From Solirubrobacterales bacterium (GTDB lineage: Bacteria; Actinomycetota; Thermoleophilia; Solirubrobacterales; Solirubrobacteraceae), in contig JAOPZS010000125.1 of assembly GCA_025963965.1 (NCBI GenBank), forward strand, positions 1 through 60,587: DNA of 60,587 bases, written 5' to 3'. Positions 16,040 to 22,893 of the stretch are shown here, piece by piece. Numbering within the stretch: position 1 is the stretch's first letter; the number at the start of each line of letters is the position of its first letter. Under the pieces are notes generated by a model. That model was given only the letters and a program-made list of their open reading frames with translations. It was not told the DNA's origin and made no database searches. A program made the translations under genes and the position numbers.

Positions 16040-18183
16040 ACCTGGACGCCCGCGGGCCAGGCGGTGGGCTCGTGCAGCCGGACTGCCGCGGCGAGAACCG
16101 CCTCACGTGCGTCCTCGGGCTCCAGCACGGCTGCGTCGCCGGCTTCTCTCAGGATCTCGCGGACCAGCCAGTCGACGCCGGCGAAGCTCAGCTCGACGAT
16201 GACCGAGCCGTCGGTGCGTTCCTCGACCACCCGGCGCGCCTCGCGCGCCCAGCGTGCGCGCTCGGGTCCGACCCAGACGCGGGCGCTGCGAGAAGCCTCC
16301 ACCTCGCCGGTCCGCAGCCAGCCGTCGACCTCGGCGGCCGGGTCGACCTCGGGGCGGGGCTGGAAGCGCTCGTCGCTGACTCGTGCGCTCTTGATGCGGT
16401 CCAGGCGAAAATGGCGCACGCCGTCGCGGTCGGGGTCGAAGCTCGCGACGTACCAGCCCTCGCGGCCGTTCGTCAGTGCGTAAGGCTCGACCTTGCGCAC
16501 CGAGATCTCGTCCTCGTTCTCCTTGAAGTACTCGAGTTCGATCAGCAGGCGGCCGGTGATCGCCTTGGAGATCGTGCGAGCCACGTCCGAGTCGTCTCCC
16601 GCCGGCGGGGCCACCTGCAGGCCCTGCTCCATCGGGTCCTCGCCGAGCGCCGCGACGATCTTCTCGCGGGCCGACGCAAGCGAGCCCTCGGGGATGTGCT
16701 CGCCGATCAGGTCGATCGCGGCCACCAGCGCCTTGGCCTCGACGGGCAGCAGCCGGGCGGGGCGGTCGAAGTTGTCGCTGTAGGGCTCCGGGTCGACTTC
16801 GATCTCGCCGGTCTCCTCCTTGAACTCGGCATACAGGACGTAGGAGCCGCCACCGAAGTTCACGACGTTCAGCACGTTGACGTCCTCGCGCAGCTCCTCG
16901 TCGCTGATCTGCAGGCGCTCGCAGATCTCGGCGATCACGACGCGCTCGCCACGACGGCCCGCATCGATCAGGATCGTCGCGAGCGTCACGAGGCGGGCAA
17001 AGCGCTCAGGGCGGATCGCCGTGTCGGCACGACCGTCCTCGCCGTCGGCGCCCTTGCGCGAGGAGCGTCTCGGAGAGTCCTCGGCCGACTCGGGACGCGC
17101 GCGGCGACGGCGCGCCGGGGGAGGCTCCTCCTCGTGGCGCTCCCGCAGCAGCTCGAGCCGGCGGCACAGCTCGGCCGAGAGCTCTGGAGGCCCCAGCAGG
17201 CGCGCGTTCACCCCGAGTCCGAGAACCCACGAGACGAGGCTGCGTGGGCTCGAGTAGCTCGTCAGGAACAGGCGGTCGCCCATCTCGACGGGCGTGCCTG
17301 GGTCGATCGCGTCGTCCTCGTCGAGCTCGGCCGGGTCTATGACCTGCCCGTAGCGCCCGAAGTGCCTTTCGATCTGCCAGGCGATCCGCTCGGAGACGAG
17401 GATGCGCGCGACGCCCTGCTCCTCGCCGAGCTGCCAGTCGGCACGGTTGGCGTAGGCGCGCGGGTCGAAGTCCTCGGGCCGGTGGAAGTCGTGCTCTGCC
17501 TTGGTGGCGTAGGAGACCTTGCCGCGCATCCGCGACAGGCGGAAGACGCGGATCGCCTTGCGCTCGTGCGAGTTGCCGAGCAGGTAGAACTGCCCGCCCT
17601 GGAACAGCAGGTGGTAGGGGTCGACCTTGCGTGTCGAGACCTCGTCGCGGCCCATTGTGTAGTACTCGAAGACGATCGTCTTGTTGCGAAAGATCGCCGT
17701 CTCGACCTTCGCCAGGCGGGCCGACAGGTCGTGGCCGCCGGCGGACGCCGTGATCCCGAGCGCGACCGAGCGCTGCTCGGGTGCTCGCAAAGGGCTCGGG
17801 CGCCCCCAGGTGATCTGCTGCAGAGCCAGGCGCAGCGGCTCGGCATAGGCGAATTCGCCGTCGAGCAGGCTCAGCGCCGTCTGCAGCGCCGCCAGCTCCT
17901 TGTCGGTGAAGGCGATCGGCGGCAGATGGAAGTTCTCCGGGCGCAGCGAGTAGTTCTCCTGCTCGGCCGCCCCGTCGGCGGGACGCTCGACTGTCAGCTG
18001 GATCCGCAGCGACTCGAGCTCGGAGCGATCGGCATAGAAGCGCCGTGCGAAGGCGTCCTCGTTCATGCCGCTGTAGCCCTCGACGTCTCGCCGGATCTCC
18101 AGTGCCGTGACGGGCCGGCGCTCGGCCATCAGGTAGGAGATCAGCGAGAGCTGGCGGATCAGCTTCTCGGTGTCCTTTGCCAT
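16036..18183 (-). CDS. pafBC: Fused PafB-PafC WYL-domain regulator
   Basis: 715 residues, twice the size of one WYL protein. Each half has a winged helix plus a WYL domain. The first half starts KLIRQLSLISYLMAERRPVTALEIRRDV, with its WYL core at IVFEYYTMGRDEVSTRKVDPYHLLFQGGQFYLLG. A charged linker (PPPARRRRARPESAEDSPRRSSRKG) leads to a second half whose core is LIELEYFKENEDEISVRKVEPYALTNGREGWYVAS. This matches PafBC, the activator of the RecA-independent DNA-damage response in actinobacteria. It is two adjacent genes in mycobacteria and naturally fused in some species. The gene sits alone between convergent and co-directional neighbours, with no proteasome genes nearby. Confidence 0.9.
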   Translation of the reverse strand: MAKDTEKLIRQLSLISYLMAERRPVTALEIRRDVEGYSGMNEDAFARRFYADRSELESLRIQLTVERPADGAAEQENYSLRPENFHLPPIAFTDKELAALQTALSLLDGEFAYAEPLRLALQQITWGRPSPLRAPEQRSVALGITASAGGHDLSARLAKVETAIFRNKTIVFEYYTMGRDEVSTRKVDPYHLLFQGGQFYLLGNSHERKAIRVFRLSRMRGKVSYATKAEHDFHRPEDFDPRAYANRADWQLGEEQGVARILVSERIAWQIERHFGRYGQVIDPAELDEDDAIDPGTPVEMGDRLFLTSYSSPRSLVSWVLGLGVNARLLGPPELSAELCRRLELLRERHEEEPPPARRRRARPESAEDSPRRSSRKGADGEDGRADTAIRPERFARLVTLATILIDAGRRGERVVIAEICERLQISDEELREDVNVLNVVNFGGGSYVLYAEFKEETGEIEVDPEPYSDNFDRPARLLPVEAKALVAAIDLIGEHIPEGSLASAREKIVAALGEDPMEQGLQVAPPAGDDSDVARTISKAITGRLLIELEYFKENEDEISVRKVEPYALTNGREGWYVASFDPDRDGVRHFRLDRIKSARVSDERFQPRPEVDPAAEVDGWLRTGEVEASRSARVWVGPERARWAREARRVVEERTDGSVIVELSFAGVDWLVREILREAGDAAVLEPEDAREAVLAAAVRLHEPTAWPAGVQV

Positions 18184-18258
18184 CGGCCCCCAAAGATAGA
18201 AGCCGGGGGCGAGAGGCGAGCGGCGAGCGCACTGCCTCCCCCCGCTATTTGCGGCGTT

Positions 18259-19269
18259 TCAGGCTGCTTCGCGCTCGATCGCGGGAGCCTGTGCCGGCTC
18301 AGCCGCGCCGGGAGGGCGCTCCAGGAAGAACGCGCCGGAGCCGATCGCCCGGTCGAACGAGGACCAGCGCCTACCGGGCGCCAGCTCCTTCTCGAGACGG
18401 TCGAAGCTGCCGAGGCGGCCGCCGAGGTTGTCGACCATGTGCACGAGCGTCGCCTCGCGGGTGCACGGCACGACCGGGCTGCCGTGCTCGAGCGAGCCGT
18501 GGTGGGAGAGGATGATGTGACCGACCGCCTGCGCCAGCTCTGAGGGAAAGCCGTCGATCTCCTCGATCGTGCGGCGGACCATGTAGTAGCCGAGCGCGAT
18601 CTCGCCATGCAGTCGCCCGTCGTCGCTGAGGTCGAAGACCTGATCCCGCCCGCCCTCGGCGGCGTAGGCCTCCAGCTTGCCGATGTCGTGCAGCAGCGCA
18701 CCGGTGACGGCGACCTCACGGTCGATCCCCCCGAATGTCGCGCTGATCGCGCTGACGGCCTGGGCGACGCCGAGACAGTGCTCGAGCAGGCCGTGGCGGT
18801 ACGCCTGGTGGTAGTGCTTGGCGGCAGGCGCCTCCCGGTAGCGCGCCCAGCCGTCGGAGCCCTCGCCGAGCAGGCGGTCGAGCAGTGCGCGCAGGTGCGG
18901 CTGCTGGATCGTCGCCACCAGCTCCCTCACCTCGGCTTCCATCTGGCCGACGGACCGCGTCGGGCCGTCGCTGAGGTCAGCCTCGGCGTAGCTGCCCGGC
19001 GCCGCCGGCGCGAGTCCGCGAAGGTTGATCTGTGGGCCGAAGCGCGGGTGCACGACGTAGCGGCCCATCACCGTCACCACAGCGCCGGCCGGGGCCAGGG
19101 CGGCGAGCTCCTCGAGCTCCTCCCAGACCATGCAGGGCACCGCGCCCGTGCGGTCGCCGAGCATCAGCCGCAGGTACTCCCCGCCGTCGCGACGGCGGCG
19201 CAGCTCGGCCTCCTTGACGAGCATCGCCTGCTCGACCTCGGCGCCGTCGGTGAGCTCGTTGAGCAGCAC
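18259..19269 (-). CDS. yhaM: YhaM-like 3'-5' exoribonuclease (OB fold + HD domain)
   Basis: 336 residues, close to YhaM (about 315). An N-terminal OB-fold nucleic-acid-binding domain (EYLRLMLGDRTGAVPCMVWEE; VVTVMGRYVVHPRFGPQINL) is followed by an HD phosphohydrolase domain. The metal ligands are visible: HGLLEHCLGVAQ, ALLHDIGKLEAY and HHGSLEHGSP. It ends EATLVHMVDNLGGRLGSFDR, also typical of the family. YhaM/CBF1 enzymes remove short 3' ends from RNA in the cytoplasm. It is read in the same direction as pafBC (75 bp upstream of it) and divergent from the GH114-like gene. The start ATG at 19269 fits the family N-terminus. Confidence 0.88.
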   Translation of the reverse strand: MLLNELTDGAEVEQAMLVKEAELRRRRDGGEYLRLMLGDRTGAVPCMVWEELEELAALAPAGAVVTVMGRYVVHPRFGPQINLRGLAPAAPGSYAEADLSDGPTRSVGQMEAEVRELVATIQQPHLRALLDRLLGEGSDGWARYREAPAAKHYHQAYRHGLLEHCLGVAQAVSAISATFGGIDREVAVTGALLHDIGKLEAYAAEGGRDQVFDLSDDGRLHGEIALGYYMVRRTIEEIDGFPSELAQAVGHIILSHHGSLEHGSPVVPCTREATLVHMVDNLGGRLGSFDRLEKELAPGRRWSSFDRAIGSGAFFLERPPGAAEPAQAPAIEREAA

Positions 19270-19321
19270 GAATCTGAAGTTAGAGACGGGTGCGGACGGC
19301 GCGGCGCCTTACGATGCGGCC

Positions 19322-20104
19322 GTGAAGTCCGTGACGCTCGCCACGCGGTCGGTGCTCGCATTCGCGACCCTGCTCGCGCTCTGGGCCGCGCCGGCCGGCG
19401 CGTACTGGACGCCTCCGGCGAAGCCGACGTTCTACTGGCAGCTGCAGGGCCGGCTCGACACCACCGTGCCGGCGGCCGTGTACGACGTCGACGGCTTCGA
19501 AACGAGCGCCACCGAAGTCGCTGCGCTGCACGCACAGGCCAAACGTGTCGTCTGCTACGTCGACGTCGGCACCGCCGAGAGCTTCCGGCCGGACTACAAG
19601 CAGTTCCCGAAGTCCGTGCTGGGGAAGTCCAACGGCTGGCCCGGCGAGAGATGGCTCGACATCCGCCGGCTGTCGGTGCTCGAGCCGATCATGACGGCGC
19701 GCTTTCAGATGTGTCGCGACAAGGGCTTCGACGCGATCGAGCCGGACAACATCGAAGCGTTCTCCAACCGCAGCGGCTTCCCGATCACGCCTGCCGCGCA
19801 GCTCGCCTTCGACGAGTGGGTCGCGCAGCAGTCACACGCGCTGGGACTGGCCGTGCTGCAGAAGAACGACGGCGAGCAGTCCGTCCAGCAGCAGCCCTAC
19901 TTCGACGGCGCGCTGACCGAGCAGTGCAACCAGTACGGCGAGTGCGCCGAGTTCGAGCCCTACCTGGCCGCCGGCAAGCCCGTGATCGACGCCGAGTACC
20001 GGCTCACAGACGCCAAGTTCTGCGCGGCCGACAATGCCCTCGGAATCGTCGGCGCCCGCTTCAACCTGGCATTGAACGGCAAGCGCTTCGAACCGTGCGG
20101 GTAG
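19322..20104 (+). CDS. Exported GH114-like glycosidase (endo-alpha-1,4-polygalactosaminidase family)
   Basis: 260 residues from a GTG at 19322, chosen because it is directly followed by a signal peptide (VKSVTLATRSVLAFATLLALWAAPAGAYW). The mature part shows the GH114 TIM-barrel signatures: FYWQLQG, VYDVDGFET, KRVVCYVDVGTAES, RWLDIR and GFDAIEPDNIEAF. The two Asp-containing motifs (YVDVG and IEPDNIE) are where the catalytic residues of the family are expected. These enzymes attack galactosamine-containing polysaccharides outside the cell; the real substrate here is unknown. It is divergent from the YhaM-like gene. Glu is mostly GAA, as in other exported proteins here. Confidence 0.85.
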   Translation: MKSVTLATRSVLAFATLLALWAAPAGAYWTPPAKPTFYWQLQGRLDTTVPAAVYDVDGFETSATEVAALHAQAKRVVCYVDVGTAESFRPDYKQFPKSVLGKSNGWPGERWLDIRRLSVLEPIMTARFQMCRDKGFDAIEPDNIEAFSNRSGFPITPAAQLAFDEWVAQQSHALGLAVLQKNDGEQSVQQQPYFDGALTEQCNQYGECAEFEPYLAAGKPVIDAEYRLTDAKFCAADNALGIVGARFNLALNGKRFEPCG

Positions 20105-20118
20105 TCGCTGCGCGGTGT

Positions 20119-20142
20119 GCAGCGGAGCGGCTGCGCCGCTGC
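20119..20142. terminator. Possible terminator between convergent genes
   Basis: A 7-bp stem gcagcgg / ccgctgc with a 10-nt loop, 15 bp past the GH114-like stop and between two convergent genes. No U-run; weak evidence. Confidence 0.35.
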
Positions 20143-20189
20143 TCGGACTGCCGGCGCACTGCCCGCAAGGAGGGGCGTCGACCGACTGC

Positions 20190-20612
20190 TCAGCGTCGCT
20201 GCTCAGCGTCGGCCGAGGCCTCCCAGAAGTCGTCGATCTTCGTAGCGTCGGGGCGTCCGAGCTGAGGTGAGACGGCCCACATCTCGACGGGCTCGTCGCT
20301 CTCGTTGCGATGCGACCGGGCCGTCCCTGCGGCGACCCGCACGGCGGACGGGGCCGTCACCGTCCGGACGTCATCGCCGAAGCGCATCGTCAGCGTGCCG
20401 CGGCTGAGCAGGTAGAGCTCCTCGATCTGCTCGTGGAAGTGGCCCGTGCCCTGCTCGAAGTCCGAGTGCGGCGGGACGCGGAGCAGGGTTACGGCGAGCT
20501 GCTCACAGCCGAGCTGCTCGGTGAGGGCGCGGAACTCGCCAGGCACCTCCGAGCCCTCATAGGGGTTCTCGACCTCGTCCGGGTCGACGATCGCGTAGCG
20601 CTCGGGCGTCAT
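20190..20612 (-). CDS. Cupin-domain protein
   Basis: 140 residues. A single small cupin barrel is visible: GTGHFHEQIEELYLLSRGTLTMRFGD carries the first cupin motif (H-x-H with a downstream Glu), and VRVAAGTARSHRNES carries the second (His). It is therefore likely to bind a divalent metal. Cupins this small can be isomerases, dioxygenases or ligand-binding proteins, and nothing here separates these. It lies 29 bp downstream of the 2-hydroxyacid dehydrogenase on the same strand and may be co-transcribed with it, which would fit a small-acid catabolic role (inference). Confidence 0.8.
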   Translation of the reverse strand: MTPERYAIVDPDEVENPYEGSEVPGEFRALTEQLGCEQLAVTLLRVPPHSDFEQGTGHFHEQIEELYLLSRGTLTMRFGDDVRTVTAPSAVRVAAGTARSHRNESDEPVEMWAVSPQLGRPDATKIDDFWEASADAEQRR

Positions 20613-20641
20613 GCACCCCCTCTACCCGCCGAGCCGAGCGC

Positions 20642-21529
20642 TCACCCCGATGCCGCGAGGAAGGCGGCGACGCGCTCGGCAGCCAGCGCCAGCATCGCGC
20701 GGCGTGTGCGGTCGGTCGCCGAGCCGATGTGCGGCAGCAGGATGGCTCGCGGCGCCGCCAGCAGCTCCCGTCCGACATGCGGCTCATCGGCGTAGACGTC
20801 GAGCCCTGCCGCGAGCAGCTCGCCGCGCTCGAGCGCCCGCGCCAGCGCAGCTTCGTCGAGGACCGCCCCGCGCGCCGTGTTGACGAGCACCCCCTGCGGC
20901 CCGATCAGCCCGATCCGCCGCGCGTCGATCAGGCCGCGCGTGGCCGCCGTCAGCGGCACGTGCAGGCTGACGATGTCGCTCTCGGCGAGCATCGCGTCGA
21001 GGTTCGCTCGCCAGCCTCGCTCGTCGGTCGGGTTGCGTGTGTGATGGAGCACGTTCATCGCGAACCCGGCGGCACGGCGGGCGACCGCCCGGCCGATCCT
21101 CCCGTAGCCGACGAGTCCGAGGGTCGCCCCGTGGACGTCGCGACCGAGCGTGTCGGCGAAGCCCCAACCGTGCCAGGCCCCGCCGCGCAGACCGGCCTCG
21201 GCTTCGCCGGTCAGCCGCGACGCGGAGATGATCAGCCCGAACGCGAGATCGGCGGTCGTCTCGACCAGCGCCTCGCCGGCGCTCAGCACGGCGATGCCTC
21301 GTGCAGCTGCCGCGGCGAGGTCGATCGCGTCGGTTCCCGCGCCGGCGACAGCGATCACCCGCAGCCGTGACATCCGCGTGAGCTCGTCCTCGCCCACCGC
21401 CACCATCGGCGGGCAGATCAGGGCCTCGGCGCCGGCGTCCGATCCTGGCGCCCCGCCGAGCAGGTCGTGCCCGGCCAGCGCGGTGAGGCTGTCCTCGAGC
21501 AGCGGCGTTGAGATCAGGACCCGGGCCAC
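20642..21529 (-). CDS. D-isomer-specific 2-hydroxyacid dehydrogenase
   Basis: 295 residues. The NAD(P)-binding Rossmann motif reads GATLGLVGYGRIGRAVARRAAGF in the middle, flanked by the substrate domain. Family signatures include VSLHVPLTAATRGLIDARRI, LVNTARGAVLDEAALARAL (catalytic Arg region) and LLPHIGSATDRTRRAM (catalytic His, with Glu upstream at DVYADEP). It reversibly reduces 2-keto acids such as glyoxylate, hydroxypyruvate or phenylpyruvate; the exact substrate cannot be read. It lies 10 bp after the AspRS gene and 29 bp before the cupin, so transcription is probably continuous. At 295 residues it is slightly short for the family (about 310-330), with a trimmed N-terminal substrate domain. 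Confidence 0.88.
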   Translation of the reverse strand: MARVLISTPLLEDSLTALAGHDLLGGAPGSDAGAEALICPPMVAVGEDELTRMSRLRVIAVAGAGTDAIDLAAAAARGIAVLSAGEALVETTADLAFGLIISASRLTGEAEAGLRGGAWHGWGFADTLGRDVHGATLGLVGYGRIGRAVARRAAGFAMNVLHHTRNPTDERGWRANLDAMLAESDIVSLHVPLTAATRGLIDARRIGLIGPQGVLVNTARGAVLDEAALARALERGELLAAGLDVYADEPHVGRELLAAPRAILLPHIGSATDRTRRAMLALAAERVAAFLAASG

Positions 21530-21539
21530 CGCCCGGCGC

Positions 21540-22847
21540 TCAGGGCGTCAGGCGGTGCGGCCCGCGGTACAGGAACGTGACCTCGCGGACGTTCTCCTGC
21601 GCCAGCATCATCATCAGCAGGCGCGTCAGCCCGAAGCCGAAGCCGCCGTGCGGGGGCGCGCCGTAGCGGAAGAAGTCCAGGTAGTACTGGATCGAGTCGA
21701 CCTCGACGCCGCGTTCCGAGGCCTGTGCCACGAGCCGCTCGTAGCGATGCTCGCGCTGCGCGCCGGTCGTCAGCTCGATGCCCCGCCACAGCAGGTCGAA
21801 GCTCTTCGTCAGAGCCGGGTCGTCCTCGTGGCGCATGTGGTAGAAGGCGCGCACCGCCGCCGGATAGTCGGTGACGAAGCAGAACTCGTGGCCGTGGCGC
21901 TCGGCGATCAGCGCCGACAGTGCCCGCTCGCTCGGCGGGTCGAGGTCGTGCCCGGCGTCGGGGACGTCGTGTCCCGCCGCACTCAGCATCTCCTTCGCCT
22001 CTGCGAGTGTCACGCGCGGGAACGGCACCGTCGGCACGATCACCTCGGTGCCGAACGTCTCGCGGATCGCCTCGCCGTGGCTCTCGGCGACCGCCCCGAG
22101 GACGTGCGCCAACCAGCGCTCCTCGACGGCCATCACATCCTCGTGGGAGTCGATCCACGACAGCTCCATGTCGACGCTCGTGAACTCGGTGTCGTGACGG
22201 GAGGTGAACGACGGGTTGGCTCTGAACACCGGCCCGATCTCGAAGACCTTGCCGAAGCCGGCCGACATCGCCATCTGCTTGTAGAACTGAGGCGACTGCG
22301 CGAGGTAGGCGTCGCGGTCGAAGTAGTCGACGTGGAACAGCTCGGCGCCGGACTCGCTCGCCGAGCCCATCAGCTTCGGCGAGTGCAGCTCGATGAAGCC
22401 CTCGGCGCGCCAGAACTCGCGCATCGCCTGCTCGATCCGCGTCTGCACCTCGAAGATCAGCCGCCGGTCAGGGCGGCGCAGATCCAGGTAGCGCCAGTCC
22501 ATGCGCTTGTCCAGCGCGGAGTCCTCTGCGATCGGCAGCTCCGGCTCCGCGAGTGAGTCGACGAGCAGCGAGTCGATCTTCAACTCGAGCCCGCCGAGCT
22601 TGACGCGCTCGTCGCCGACGACCGTGCCGGTCAGGGTGACGGCCGACTCTGCCGTCAGCGCCGAGATCGCCTCGTTCAGCTCGCTCGGCTGCTCGTCCTT
22701 GCCCAGCACCGCCTGAGCCATGCCCGTCTCGTCGCGCACGATCACGAACTGCACGCGCTTCTGGTCGCGCAGCGCGTTCACCCAGCCGCGCACCGTCACC
22801 TGCTCGCCGAGCTTCCCGGGCAGCTCCTCGATCAACGTCCTCAGCAT
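21540..22847 (-). CDS. aspS: Aspartyl-tRNA synthetase, archaeal type
   Basis: 435 residues from an ATG at 22847; longer readings run into the valS tail. The N-terminal OB-fold anticodon domain (GEQVTVRGWVNALRDQKRVQFVIVRD) leads to a class II core. Visible are motif 1 region RIEQAMREFWRAEGFIELHSPKL, SPQFYKQMAMSAGFGKVFEIGPVFRAN with motif 2 Arg, FTSVDMELSW, and motif 3 GFGFGLTRLLMMML. The short form without the bacterial insertion is the archaeal/AspRS2 type. In bacteria such enzymes are often non-discriminating and charge tRNA-Asn with Asp, relying on GatCAB. The residue after GWV is Asn rather than the Trp of discriminating archaeal enzymes, which weakly supports this. Confidence 0.92.
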   Translation of the reverse strand: MLRTLIEELPGKLGEQVTVRGWVNALRDQKRVQFVIVRDETGMAQAVLGKDEQPSELNEAISALTAESAVTLTGTVVGDERVKLGGLELKIDSLLVDSLAEPELPIAEDSALDKRMDWRYLDLRRPDRRLIFEVQTRIEQAMREFWRAEGFIELHSPKLMGSASESGAELFHVDYFDRDAYLAQSPQFYKQMAMSAGFGKVFEIGPVFRANPSFTSRHDTEFTSVDMELSWIDSHEDVMAVEERWLAHVLGAVAESHGEAIRETFGTEVIVPTVPFPRVTLAEAKEMLSAAGHDVPDAGHDLDPPSERALSALIAERHGHEFCFVTDYPAAVRAFYHMRHEDDPALTKSFDLLWRGIELTTGAQREHRYERLVAQASERGVEVDSIQYYLDFFRYGAPPHGGFGFGLTRLLMMMLAQENVREVTFLYRGPHRLTP

Positions 22848-22893
22848 GTATCGCACCCTAGCGAGCGGTGCCGCAACGATCGCGCCAGGCGGG

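Noticed and set aside
16072-18543. An open frame of 823 codons on the plus strand, antisense to pafBC
   Set aside because: It lies over pafBC and the YhaM-like gene, is R/G/A/D-rich with no recognisable domain, and is the usual antisense shadow of a high-GC gene.
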